From the NCBI GenBank assembly GCA_036850595.1, contig CM072154.1, positions 11,725,330 through 11,789,329 of the forward strand: DNA of 64,000 nucleotides, written 5' to 3'. Shown here piece after piece: positions 1-12,490 of the stretch. The translations under genes were made by a program, and so were the position numbers. The stretch comes from Rhyacichthys aspro (taxonomy: Eukaryota > Chordata > Actinopteri > Gobiiformes > Rhyacichthyidae). The notes beneath the pieces are model-generated. The model did not search any database and was not told where the DNA came from. It was given only the letters and a program-made list of their open reading frames with translations. Each line of letters opens with the position of its first letter. The first letter of the stretch is position 1.

Positions 1-2343
1 ATGTCTGTCTATTGGTCAGAATTTTATGCTTTTCAAAGCATCTGTAGACTTGTGATTTTTAATTGGCTCCCAGCAAAAGAGAGCCATGTATGGGGATTAA
101 AACTAATCCTCCCTGTGGCTGAGATTCACCTTCTTGTCTGGACACAGTCTGACACCAGGCTTTACTAATTTATGCTGAGACATGCGTGAGCACAGGCTGC
201 CTGGAGCAGTGAGGCAGTGGGCTTTTTCCAACCTGAGAAAGACTGATCAATCAGCAGGGTGTCAGAGGTCATTTTTAATATCCAGCCAACAGGGTTTGTT
301 TTGACTCTTGTTACTCTTGTGACTTATGTTAGACTGACTTCTGGTAAAGTTTGAACATGTGCAACAGAGTCTAAATAAGTGAGCTGTAGTGATGTTGAAA
401 TAATAATAATAATAATTGAATAAAGAGAATAATAAAACTGGCAGAACACTCCTTGAAACAGGTGCATAAAAAATGACGACGTAGAAGAAGTGGTTCTCTC
501 AGCGTTGGGCCGCTGTGGCACAGTACAGAAAGCTTTGTGTGCTTGTTCAGAGTCAAAAAATGGACTGTCTCAATAGGGCTTTTGTTGTTAGAGTTGGAGA
601 AAGCAAAAGCACAAGAAACACTGACTGACAAATACCTGGCCCCTCTGTACCTCAAATACCACAGCACTGCACTTGATACAATGTCAACAAATGCCCCTAC
701 TGTCCTCCAAAGTAGCCAATTTCCTCCCTGTTCGCTGGATTTTTTCATGTTTTCATAAAGGCTACTGTTTTCTGAATAGACATCTGGTTAAACAGTTTTG
801 ACATGCTGAGCTACAACTAGACTTTACATGAATACTGGAGAACAAGGATTTTAGGACATACTTTACTCATAAGCATGATTTAGAAATCAGGGGCTATTGC
901 ATGACAGCGTGCTATTTGTCTCTGCACAAATGTTTGGTTACTCACAAAGCTTTGAAGCTGCCTGGTGGTTAAATTAAAATGCTGAGCCAATGATGTCCTT
1001 TGTGCTTGGGTAAGTTATGCAGGGGGCCGTCGCAGAAAATGGAAAGAGTACATAATGGGTTTTGAATTCTAAAACAAAGTCCTTTTTCCAGTAGATGCCA
1101 ATTAATTTAAAACAGCATCTTAATCATTGATCCTATGGACCTCTATGGAGTTGGATACCTTGGAGGATATTGCACAGTGATTAAAATACTGGGAAAAGGC
1201 CAAAATTATTTGAGCATGTGCTATAAATATACACTTGTTATTGTGTAAATCATCATCGACAGTTTCACTTTATACCCTCAGGTCTCAAATTAAGACTATC
1301 TTGTTTTTGGTAAATTATTTATGTCGAGTTACGTTTTAAAGGCTGAATACTGTCTGTGACCTGCTGCTTCTATTTTCCCCCCTCTTTTATTTTTATTTAA
1401 AGCTTTCTACAGTGATGGCAGGGTTTACTGGACTGCTCTTGAATTCTTGTCTAAAATGTGAAGCCACAACTGTGTCTTATGGCTTTCTATTCCTATGTGA
1501 GTTCTTTCTGATGTGTCATGTAGGGTTCAAAGCCATGGGATACACAGTGGACAGGCACCAGAGGCTGTAGTTTCAACATGTATTTGTACATTTCTTACAT
1601 TTTGCGCAGAAACTGGGAGGGAAATAGACTAAATCTTCACACTAAGTTAACAGTCCCATGTGCCACTGCTCTTTTGGCCTTTTAGTGGGTGAAAAGTTAC
1701 ATAGTGGTGCTTTAAATACAATAGAATTTATTATTAGGACTGTTACTGAGGTAGCTTTATGGTCAAGGAAATTAACTGGATATTCTCTCTGCTGCTGTCA
1801 ACCATTGAGGCAAGTTCTGAGCTCCCTTTTCTTTATGGAATGGAACAGCTCTCACAAATCATACAGAAATCTGAGTTTAACTAAAGAGCCTTTACATATC
1901 TCTACTGTCTTTCACCTCTGTTATGTTTTGATGTGTAGAAATGTGTGATAGTGATAAAGTATGAATACAGAGTACAGTAGTTTTTGAATCTTGCCAGATT
2001 CAAGAGCCCATAACATGTCTATACCAGAACATATAGTACACATGGCTTTTAAAACTATAAGACTATACATTGCATTTTATGTAAAATATCTCATCCTATT
2101 TTTATTACGCCGACAGGTAATTCTGCAGACTTACCATTTGAAACTACAAACGGTGTCTTTATTTCTCCGAAGATGGACATGCAGGGTCCACTGCTGCCCC
2201 CAGGTGTGGAGGTCAGAGGTTGGCTGCAGGTGAAGAGGTATGCCACATGTCTAACAGAGAGGGAAATGGTATCAATTCAATTTTAATGTCACCTCAAAGT
2301 TTCATAGGCTATGTTTTGTTAAAGTTAAGATAATAAACTAGGT
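1..2343. other. Upstream non-coding region, no gene recognised
   Basis: I found no convincing gene here on either strand. The short open frames lack recognisable domains or splice partners. A short (AAT)n microsatellite lies near 400-417. The region is AT-rich and resembles ordinary teleost intergenic DNA. It may carry distal regulatory sequence of the downstream tmpo gene, but nothing in the sequence proves that. Confidence 0.5.
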
Positions 2344-2653
2344 CAGTGGTTCTCAAACTGTGGTAAGGGTACCACTGGGGGTACTCTAGCTCTCTGTAGT
2401 GGTACTTGAGAATGTCTGATAACTACAAAAATGTAAGACTATTGATTTCTGTGAACTTTTCTATAAAACACTTTACTATACAACTTAATGGACTCTTATT
2501 CAAAATGTGATTTCAAAGCATGCAGCAGGGCAAACATGTATGTGTTCATATAAATCTTAACATGGCATAAATCTGTATCGGCATAAAGTTGGTACTTGTA
2601 AAGACAAATATTTTCTCGGATGGTACTTGATGTGAAGACTTTTAGAACCACTG
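2344..2653. mobile_element. hAT-type MITE with terminal inverted repeats and 8-bp target-site duplication
   Basis: The element begins CAGTGGTTCTCAAACT and ends with AGAACCACTG, so the termini are inverted repeats of about 10 bp. It is flanked by aactaggt (2336-2343) and aactagat (2654-2661), an 8-bp duplication with one mismatch. Both the terminus and the 8-bp duplication are typical of hAT superfamily elements. At about 310 bp with no open frame it is non-autonomous. Confidence 0.8.
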
Positions 2654-2927
2654 AACTAGATTATTTGCTTAAGTCAAAACCCCTTAGCATTAAAAAAACT
2701 GGGTTTGTCAGTCGGATTGAAGTAAACACTTGCTGTGGCCTATAGGGAGGCGAGGGAAAGTTAGCCTTACACGATGTCAATCAACTCGTCAGCAGCAGCT
2801 GTTCTCAGACCAGTCTGTTTCTGCTCCTGGCGCGCACGGGCTTCTCCCCCCGAGGACAGTGGTCATAAAGCCTTGCAAAAAGATCAGATAAGCGCACGTT
2901 TTTAGGCTTGACTTTTTTGTCCAAACT
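2654..2927 (+). promoter_or_regulatory. tmpo: Probable tmpo promoter and 5' UTR
   Basis: This is the interval between the MITE and the tmpo start codon. It becomes relatively GC- and CpG-rich around 2800-2870, as expected of a housekeeping-type promoter. No TATA box or defined transcription start can be assigned by eye. Confidence 0.35.
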
Positions 2928-5900
2928 ATGCCGGTTTTCGCGGAGGATCCTTCACACCTTTCAAAAGCTAGGCTAAAGTTGGACCTAATTGCGCACAATG
3001 TCGCGCTGCCACCTGCCAAAAGCAAAAAGGAAGTTTATGTGGAGTTGCACCAGAGGCATCTTGATCAGAAAAATGCTGCGGACTTCTCCAGCGACGAAGA
3101 GCCAGAGCATGACGTAGACGTGAGTTACGTGCCTTCATGGGGTTTGTGTTTGGTGATCTGGGCTCAAGGTTCTGCTATAGCCTACGTTGGTGTGTAGCTA
3201 CAGCAAAGGAATAGAAAATAAAGTAGTTGCCTTTTTTTCCCCCCCTTTTTTCTTTTTTTTAAATTAGAAATTGTGTTTAATTATGAGTTTGAAATGAATT
3301 GTCACAATCACTAGTTTTCACATGTCCACTAACTATGAAAGGGTGTGTGTTGGAAATCTGGGTCACTTGCTTCCAGACATACTTCTCAGCTTGCTCTAAG
3401 CACTTGGGGTCACTGAGCCAACAGCTGTATAGTTGAAATATATTTGTAGAAGTTACTCAGTTACCATTGCACTTGTTATGTGGGTTGCATATGGTAAGCA
3501 CCTGTCACATGCATTTGTGCCAACGAGTGTAAGAAGTTGTTTTAGTGTCTTGCACAGAAAAACACAGTCTGTTTGAGGCGACTTTTTCCTCTGTCAATGC
3601 CTTCTAGTAATTTTGCTTTAGGATGTGTGAGATGTTTGGTCATTCAGAAATATCTGTGTGTATCTTCCAGGAGGAGGAAGCAGAGGATACAAAAATCCTG
3701 GATCCAAGTAGTTTGACAGATGATGACCTTAAAGCTGCACTGCTCAAGCACGGAGTGAAAGCAGGACCTATAGTTGGTGAGATTTTGTATTTATACATGC
3801 TATACCCACAACGGACACCCCTCTTCAGTGTGTTTGGCAGATGGATAATGGCAGAATGGATATGGTTGCATGGATTTTTTATTAAGCTTTGGTAGCACAC
3901 AAGTCAAGCATACCCCAAAACAATACAGGATGAGCCAGCCCTTGCTGCAGAATGTTCTCACAATGTGTTACACAATGACCTCTCCAGGACTAGAAAAGTA
4001 AAACAACACAGATCCATGTATTTCCCATATAAATAGAGTTATCAGCACATAATGTAGTAGGTATTGTTATGTAAATAAAGATGCTAGCTCTGTGGTGTTT
4101 ACCGGATGGCTTTATGAAAAGTCAATCTATAGTTTATAGATTTATAGTTATTGGTAAGCATGTCGGCACTATATCCTGGCAGACAGTGAGAAATGTGATC
4201 AGACATGAAATAATAAAGATGACCCATAAGCTGTGAAATATGATCTGAGATGACCTTTAATTGCTGGCCAAATATTGTATTGATTTATTGATTGTGTTGA
4301 TAACGTGTAAAAATTTACTGTATATTTGTATGTATTCATTCTTTAGAAGTCACCAATACCTTTTTTTAAGGTGGAACTGAACTTAAAACAAATGTATTTG
4401 ATTGTGTAATGTATGGTTTGTTCTTGTTAGCCTCCACAAGGGCCCTTTATGAAAAGAAGCTCAGAAGCATATTTCTGTCAAATGGCCATGACAGAGTGAA
4501 TGGTGCAGATGAAGCTGTCTTGTACTCTGACAGTGAGAAAGAGGAGGAAAATAGTGACGAAGAAAATGAAGACCCAGGTATAAACTGACCTGTATTCTTC
4601 CTGTAATGCTACTACTTTAATTCCACAGTATATATTTCATTGCATTTTATTTGATTTACAGACACTGAAGGCCTCCAAACAGCGTCTATGCCAGCAGACC
4701 AATCTCATCAGGAAAACAGCCAGGTGAAACAATTAAAGCTTTTTTGGAAAATTAATTAATTGCATATGGGCATGGAACAATAACCAGTTTTAAGGTATAC
4801 TGCAGCTTCAAATTGCCAATGATGGTGGATATTTTTCCTCACTGTAATCTTTCCATTATAATCCCATAATGTCTCATGTCTAATTGTATAAATAGATAAT
4901 GTACCATTGTTTTAACAGCAACAAGTACATCTCTCCTGTAGTGCCACTTAGTGGTGAATAACTGCAACTGTTTTTCTACAGGTAGAGTTGTCTTCTCCAG
5001 TCAGTTATATTTACCGTCAGTGCTTTTTAGTATCATCAAGGCTGGTAAATACTATGGATATAAAATCATACAGTGATGAAATTGAATTCTCCCATTCTCT
5101 CTAATGTGTTTTTGTGCTTGGGTTGGCTTTTACAGCATGCTTGTGATTCTAAAAACAGGCAACCTAGTCCCAAGAGGAATTCAAAGAATGTGTTAAAGTC
5201 ATCACAGCACAGTCGATCTCGCTGCACACAGATTCCCACTGGCATTAGCAGGGCATCCTCTGTAGACCGGTGCTCAGGATTAGCAACAGGGGTAGGCTGG
5301 TCCTGTTTCACTTCTCAGTGGATTTAACATTTTCTGCATTCTGTGTGAAGCACAAACATGTTAAAATGTATCTCTATTGTTTGGTGCTTTGGTGAGTGTG
5401 GAAAAATAAAAGCTTTTGTTAAAATTATGTTCAATTACAGGTTCCGTCAGAATCACAGTCTATTTTATCCAATGGCTCATCATGTTTATCTTCTCAGACC
5501 TTCAGCATCACACAGATGGTTGAGGAGGAAAGTTGCACATATGGACATATTGACCCATCATTACTTAACACTAATTGTTCTGTAAAATGGCTTATGTACA
5601 TTTTCACTCCAAACCACAGATGGACAGTCGGAATCCATGCTCATCAATGGCAGACACTGCAACAGAGTTGAATAGGAGCAATGTGCAGGACCATTGGTCA
5701 CAGTCCAACAGGGTCAGTAGTGGCATAGTTCAGTCACTCTTTAAACTGTTGTGTTGTTAAAGTGTTTAAAAGCTTAACTTAAGTGGGAGGAGATGCAGAC
5801 TGCAAATACATTGTACTATAACCTTTACATCTTTCTCTTTTAGCTGGACATGTCGGTCATGGACAAGTATAACACAGACTCTCTGTCCCCATTCTACACC

Positions 5901-6723
5901 TCCAGGGCTTTTCCCCATGAACGGGGAAGAAAGGCACATTCTTATTTTGTTTATTCTTTATGTGACTGTCTTGTGGGTAACATGTAACTTTATTTCAGTT
6001 CACCCTTTTCACTCTGGTTTCCATGTCTTGTTTTTCTCTTTCTTTTAACTCACATTTCTTGTCTCACTTTTTTTTTATAATTGCACATGTCTTTCCTGGG
6101 CTTGTATAATGCGTCACTGCTATAAGTGCATTTTTTTAGTTTTTGCTCCCCTTTTGAATTATTTTGCTCTTTTCCCAGGAGCCAGTTCCAGAAACCTTTA
6201 AAGACTTTCCAGACAAAGACGTCACACCTACAGGGATCTAGTAAGTTCAGTAATCATAATATGGACCAGCTGTTTATGTACAACTTTGGCTCCCACCTCT
6301 GACCCATGCAGGATACAAAACAATCATTGTACATTGTACCATACATTACTGTACTCTTGTCTGTTTTTCTATTATTATGTTTCTTTTTGAATATTGATCT
6401 ATGTAATGTCATGAAATTTCAGTGCAACTCGACGGAGACCCATCAAAGGTGCAGCAGGACGACCTGTTCAGTATAAATACCCAGACACTCCCGTCAGTCC
6501 CACAACCTTGGAGAGGCAAGAGGTTGAGCGTCGTCTTGTTCCTGTCCAAATACAGATGTTTGTTTTTCTCATTGTGGCTCTTATCCTTTATTTAATTTAT
6601 GTTTGTGTTGAGGACAACTCCTTTAGCCCGCTCTTGGCCTTACTGGACAGCCTAAACCAGGGATTAGACATTGATGACTCTGAGAAACGGGACACACAAG
6701 ATTTTTCTGATATGGAGTATTAA
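2928..6723 (+). CDS. tmpo: Thymopoietin / lamina-associated polypeptide 2 (LAP2), membrane isoform
   Basis: Multi-exon gene for an inner nuclear membrane protein that tethers chromatin (via BAF) and lamins. Exon 1 (2928-3119) encodes the N-terminal LEM-like, DNA-binding domain. Exons 3671-3776 and 4431-4577 encode the LEM domain, including the segment with DDLKAALLKHGVKAGPIV, followed by an acidic stretch. Further likely exons are 4662-4723, 5136-5291, 5441 to about 5580, about 5620-5713, 5844 to about 5900-5985, 6179-6240 and 6423-6723. The last exon carries RRPIKGAAGRP, conserved in LAP2-beta, then one transmembrane helix (hydrophobic run near 6550-6615) and a short luminal tail ending in a stop. 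The middle exons (5441-5990) are hard to join: one apparent intron would be only about 38 nt, so real borders or isoforms differ there. A polyadenylation signal lies at 7004-7009. The family call is firm; which teleost paralogue (a or b) is unknown. Confidence 0.88.
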
Positions 6724-7025
6724 TTGTTGTCTGTGAATGGTTACTAAGATGTTTCTGCTTGTATTAAATAAGTAATTGCCTTCACAGGGAGCAGTTTTTT
6801 GTTTAAAGTTGATTTAAATTACAAGCAGTGTTATAATGTAATAAGTATAGCCTATGTTACTTTGAATGTTTCAGTGCTTGAAGTTTGTGCTGCTGACACA
6901 AGTTCAGTGGTGAAATGTGTGATTTACAACATAAAACCTGTCACTTTGGAGTGGCTGGCCAACTCTTTTAAAAAGATGAATGTGTCATTTTATACTATGG
7001 TTCAATAAAGGATGCTTTTCTTCAA
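6724..7025 (+). other. tmpo: tmpo 3' UTR with AATAAA signal
   Basis: Non-coding sequence directly after the tmpo stop. It contains AATAAA at 7004-7009, followed by a T/G-rich stretch, as expected for a polyadenylation site. Confidence 0.6.
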
Positions 7026-7279
7026 ATGTGGCGTGGCGGAGGGTTATTTTAAAAAGACTGTGAGTGAGTAAAGCTTAAAATCCTTATGATAGCTTTTATT
7101 TTCATACGTTTGTCAGACGACCCCCCCCCCAAAAAAACAACAAAAAACCAAAACAAAACACTGAATTCAAGCCACACTACACTGCATGATGATGTGAGGA
7201 TGTTTCTCATACTATCGTGTTGAGCCTATATACTGCACAAGAAGTCTCGCTGCCTTATGCCGAAGAGTAAATACCACTG

Positions 7280-7400
7280 AAGTGGGTGGGTCAACAAGAC
7301 AATGACCCTAAACACACCAGAAAGAAAGCCACATCTTGGTTCCAGGCCAACAAGATTGATGTCATAGAGTGGCTAGCACAATCCCTGGACCAGTAGAAAA
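7280..7400 (+). mobile_element. Tc1/mariner transposase relic
   Basis: Read in one frame, this stretch encodes a fragment containing QQDNDPKHTRKKATSWF and then NKIDVIEWLAQSLD before a stop. This matches the DDE-domain region of Tc1-like transposases around the second catalytic aspartate (family pattern NDPKH...W...SPDLNPIE). Only about 35 residues survive, with no inverted repeats seen, so it is a dead fragment. Confidence 0.75.
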
Positions 7401-7874
7401 CATGTGAGGTGTTTCTGAGACAAAACTAAGAAAAGCATTTGGAATTGTGGATTATAGTCCAGTCGTTCAGGTGTCAGCTTCTCAAAATACAATGAAATAT
7501 TTGTTCAGTGACTCACAGAAAAGCTAAATGTAAAGCATTTTTCAGTTTACACAGTAAATGTTTCAGTTTGCAAAGAAAAATGCAAACAGTGCTATTTTTT
7601 GAACAGCATAATAGTCCCTTTTTCTTCACTTTTTGTAAAGGAATAACACATCTGATCATTTTTTTTGTTCATGTCTTGATTTAGAATGTGCAGTGTTCCT
7701 AAGGCTTTTGTGTGTTTTGAACTTTGGCCCTGCTCACTTTTATAACACACTGCTCTTATTATGAGCACAACTATAGGTTGGCTGCAAACACTCCAGCAGG
7801 TGGCTCTCACCATCCAAGACTCTGTTAACCTACTTTATGAGCTGCAGGAGTTCCGTCGTCACAGAACAGCCATA

Positions 7875-10800
7875 ATGACAGACTCAGGCAAAAAAATCCG
7901 TATTGTAAAGTTTTTAAAAATTATATTTAGCGGCTTTATATTAACAATAGCTGTGTTACTTGTCGTGGCTTCAATTAGGACTCTCACGTTGGACGTTAAC
8001 GCCGGACTTCAACTCGCAAACTGGGAAACTAATAATAATTCTAATAATATAGCGTTTGTTTTAGATCCGTTTCAGAAGGAGCAGCTTTTTGCGCATTTTA
8101 AAGGTACGATTTTAGAAAGGAAGATCACGCAGTAAATGTATATGTGTGAGACATTAACGGGAGATGTTGGTGTTGTTGTTGTTGGTGGTGGTGGTGTCTT
8201 CTTGCAGAGGCTATCCGGATCCCCACCGTGTCATACTCGAGGAGTAACCTGAACACGACCGCCCTGCTCCACTTTGACAGGTTCATTCGGAAAGGTATGA
8301 AGGGGAAATGAACATGACAGACCACCGAGCACAGCATTTCATTTGGATCTGCCTCTAATACCGAGGTAGCTTCAGATTAGCTGCGCCTAGCTTCCATAAA
8401 CTCTTTGACATTATACAGCAATGCTAACAAACGAGTCAAGTGCAGAGAACACAGGCTGCCTTCCTTCTTCCTGTGTGAGTTGCTCTATGTGAACTTTGAA
8501 CACCACGGGCCACTTACGTTGATGGTAAAGCAGTAGGAATAAAGGGGGATCACGTGGTCTGCTTTTGAAAATCCCCAGAAAATCCTGCAAAAGTACTTCA
8601 TTAGCCGCTTATCACTTTAAATGGTTCATTATATAGTATAGTTAGAAGGGGAAAGTGAAGTAAGATGACCCATCTCCTGTATCTTTAAAACTTTTCATTG
8701 TCATGTGACCTTCCAAATTGAAAGCATTCTTATGTCATATTGGAGGAGTGGAAAGCACTCATAAAACTTTTTTCCAACTAAATGTAAAATGTAAAGTTTT
8801 AAGTAAAAGTGAAAATATCTAAAATTATTAATCATATATATATTGGTGATTTGTCAAGCTATAAAACCATGGAAAATTGTTTCGCTAAATATTATACTGA
8901 ATAAATAAGTGTGGCAGTGTGGTAAAGTGGTGGGGTAAGTTGAACCAATAGTCCAACCTATGGAACAATTAAGGAACTGAACTTTTTTTTAGGTTTTTTT
9001 TTTAGGTTTTTCCTCTATAATCTGACATGTTTTAGTTTATCACATGGCAGTTTTGGTGTTCTGAGTTGAATAGGCAAAAATTTACCAAAATTATCCCTCA
9101 TTATGACCATGAGATGCTGTGTTCTACATTAAAAGGCTAATTATGGCTGCATGAAAGTGGGCAGAGTTCATGACTCTCATGGTTTCAATTGTTTCCTTAC
9201 ATATTCTCTTCCTGAATCATTTAAAATTTACAACAAAATCAGGGGTCTACATCAGGGAAACCTATTTTCCTTGGCAAATAAATATTCCAATGTAAAGGTG
9301 GGCCATGGGTCAAAAGTAACTATTGCTATAGAAATTTTAAAATATGTATTCATAAATAAGTGGGATATTTAGGATTTTTAAATGCTATTTTTAATTTTCT
9401 AACTTTAGTTGATTGACCTGGCTCAACTAACTCAGGTTACCTTACTTGGGGCAAGTTGAGCCACATCAGCCACTTTGCTTTGTTTGGCTTGGCACAATGA
9501 CCACTTTAGCAAAAAATGGCTCAATTTACCCCACTCTCTCCTACAATTACAAAACTGGATGTAGCCTGTGATTTTAATATTTTTTATCATTTCCATGCTT
9601 ATTTTTTTATAATGATGTTCTAATACTTTGTCTCCTGACTTTTTCTCATGACAGCTTTCCCAACAGTTTTATCCTCACATTTAGTAAAACATGAACTGGT
9701 GGCAAACTTCAGTCACTTATTTTGGGTACAAGGCTCCCAACCTGACCTGGTACCATACCTGCTGCTGGGTCACATTGATGTTGTACCTGCCTCAGAGTCA
9801 GATGGCTGGGATGCCCCTCCTTTTTCTGCCAAAGAAATTGATGATTATATCTATGGCAGAGGAACCATGGACGATAAGAGTGCTGTTATGGTAGGTCAGT
9901 GGAGAGACACGTTTAGTAAAAACAAGCATTTTTAATTTTGTTTTGTGTATCCTTGCATTCAAGGGAATACTTCAAGCTTTGGAGTACTTATTGATGAAAG
10001 GCTACACCCCACACAGAGGCTTTTACATTGGCCTAGGGCATGATGAGGAGGTAATCAAAAATGCATCTAATAATTAATGATGAATCAATTTTGTGCTTGA
10101 GTTATTTTACCTTTTTATAGGTTGGTGGTTACAAAGGAGCAGTGAACATAGTGCATGTGTTAAAACAGCGTGGTGTTAAACTTTCGTTTGTCCTGGATGA
10201 GGGCTTGGCTATACTGGATGGAATCCTTCCTGGTCTTGAAGGACCTGCTGCTCTGTAAAAATTTATACCTTATGCTCAACTTTTGAGAAGGCTTGACTGA
10301 GTACCAAAGTTTGATTTTTGATTATTGTTTGTAGAATTGGGATAAGTGAAAAGGGTGCAGCCACTGTAAAGCTGAGTGTGTCCATGCCACCAAGTCATGC
10401 ATCAATGCCTCCCAGTGAAACTACAATTGGCATATTGGCTGCAGCAGTAAAAAGGTAAAATCATTTTTAAAGCAGTTTTGCCTGTGGAAATACATTATAC
10501 AAATATACAAAGCCTGATCAAGTTTCAGAAGACATGAAAACATCTTTCACTTTCTTTAGACTAGAGGACAGTCCGATGCAGCGAATGTTTGGTCTAGGAC
10601 CTGAACGTGGAATATTTGAGTTTTTGGCTCCTAAGGTAAGAGTAATAAACTATGTCATCTCATTGACACTACAACATGTTCAGTCACCTCTTGCTTTATT
10701 TTAAGCACTTACTGATTTTCTCATTTTTAGTTCAGGTTTCCAAAGAATTTAATGATGTCAAATTTGTGGCTCTTCTCCCCAGTTATCGGCAGGTAAATAT

Positions 10801-11902
10801 AACTCTACATTACTGTTTACTTAATAATAATAGGAATCAAATAACAAGATTTTTTTTTCCCTTTTCAGGATACTGGAAATGAACAAAGACACTAATGCTC
10901 TTGTAAGGACAACCACTGCTGTCACAATGTTTAATGCAGGAGTAAAGGTACAGTAAAGGTCAGTTCAGAAAAGATAGCAAGCCATTAGTTTACACTAAAA
11001 CTCTTCTCATGCTCTTGCTGCAGGAAAACGTAATTCCTTCCCATGCAGAAGCATATGTAAATCTACGAATCCACCCAGCACAGACACTACAAGAGGTAGA
11101 GCATATATTCTATAAAATGTACCTGTTTTAACATCTTGTTTTTAAATGTGTCTTGTCTCTTCTAGGTTTTGGACTTTATCCAGTCTACAGTGGGTGATCA
11201 GCGTGTGAAAATTGAACTTGTTAATGGGTTTGATCCGTTACCAGTCAGCTCCTATGATGACATGTCTTTTGGGTTTCAAATCATTAAAAAAACAGTGCTT
11301 GATATGTTTCCATCTGTTAATGTTGCTCCAGGTATAAACCAAATCAAATCAATAAATGACAGTAAATATAAAAATTTCTTTTATTATTGGACACAAACAC
11401 TGTTTTTGTTTATTGTACAGGTATGTGTGTTGCAAATACAGATAGTCGACACTTCAAAGACCTGACCAGTGATATATATCGCTTTGCTCCCATGTGGTAT
11501 AAACCCGGTGATGCTCAAAGGTAAGAAATAATGATAAAGTTCAGCTATAGAAACATGAGAACCTGCTTAGTTCACTTTAATGAAATGCATTTAAAGAAAC
11601 ATAAGGGTGACTTCTTGAACAAAAGATGCAGTTCCTGTTAGTGACCTGTTAACTCAATATGTAATATCAACCATATGGCCTCCTGGATATCGTTATGAAA
11701 ATGCACCTCAGCTATCTTTTGCTCAGTTGTCTGTTGTATTGGCTATAACCTTTGATTATTTATCTGGCTTAGATTCCATGGCATCAATGAAAGGATTTCC
11801 AAGAAAAACTATGAGGGCCTTGTACAGTTTTACTTCAGTTTGATTCAAAACTGTGACATTAAGAAGCTCCCTGAGCCTCACACATCTGTTCATGAACTAT
11901 AA
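7875..11902 (+). CDS. pm20d1: PM20D1, M20-family N-fatty-acyl-amino acid synthase/hydrolase
   Basis: The mammalian enzyme is secreted and condenses or hydrolyses fatty acids and amino acids to make N-acyl amino acids. I read 13 exons: 7875-8103, 8208-8294, 9655-9890, 9964-10050, 10121-10254, 10335-10454, 10560-10635, 10731-10792, 10869-10947, 11024-11095, 11166-11331, 11421-11520 and 11773-11902. They sum to 1578 nt (525 aa), in frame, close to the human length of about 502. The start was chosen at 7875 because it puts a basic run and one hydrophobic signal/anchor helix at the N-terminus; an ATG at 7761 is also in frame. M20 metal/catalytic motifs are present: GHIDVV (His), GTMDDK (Asp), GHDEE (catalytic and metal Glu), LDEG (Asp) and NTDSRHF (His). 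It converges on the downstream chitinase-like gene, with about 590 bp between stop codons. A damaged copy of its 3' half lies at 15.5-19.0 kb. Confidence 0.92.
8295..9654 (+). other. pm20d1: pm20d1 intron 2
   Basis: This 1.36-kb intron lies between exon 2 (donor AAAG|gtatg) and exon 3 (acceptor gacag|CTTTCC). It is AT-rich with poly-T runs near 8980-9010. I see no nested gene. Confidence 0.6.
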
Positions 11903-12490
11903 GGAGTAAACTCAGTGTTACTCTTATTATTCTTTTGTTCATCACATGCCTTCATATTTTTCTGTAATGATGCAAAAAAAAATATCTTCATCTGTAATTT
12001 TTATTTTCTGTGGTATACTGTGCATACTGTGTTTCTTATTTATCACATTCATTCACTGTGGACAATTTAGACTCATTCACGTTCATGCCTTTTGACTCCA
12101 CAAAACCTTAATGTGATGCTGGAGCACTAACCATGGTATTAATAAATGAATTAAAAATAAAATAAATGTAGATTATTGTCTGTTGTGTTTTGTGTTTCTA
12201 GAAATGGTTTCTTGCATGAGTGAGTCAAGAAATCAGATATAAATGTAAATGTACACTGAAATAATAAGAAGAATATAAGATTAAAATAACAGCAGTTTGC
12301 AGGAAGCAGCACATGTTTTTTACAGAGTTATAAGTGCAAAGTTTAAAAATAGCAAGGAACGTTTTATTACATACTTGATTATAACATGGTTAACACAATG
12401 ATTAATCAAAATAAATCAGCATGAATGCCTGTGGGCTTTTCCCCTTACATTAGTTTGATTATAATGAATATTGGCATATGAAGTGTCTTC
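11903..12490. other. Convergent 3' ends of pm20d1 and chitinase-like gene 1
   Basis: On the plus strand, AATAAA at 12141-12146 can serve pm20d1. On the minus strand, the complement of tttatt at 12363-12368 can serve the chitinase-like gene. A short remnant of a teleost interspersed repeat (around 12045-12110) is shared with the longer version at 19300-19460 in the duplicate. Confidence 0.5.

Noticed and set aside
371..758. Overlapping open frames on both strands
   Set aside because: No domain, no splice partners, hydrophobic low-complexity translation from AT-rich DNA; likely chance.
7761..7874. Alternative upstream start for pm20d1
   Set aside because: Would add 38 residues before the signal/anchor helix; the ATG at 7875 gives a normal secretory N-terminus.
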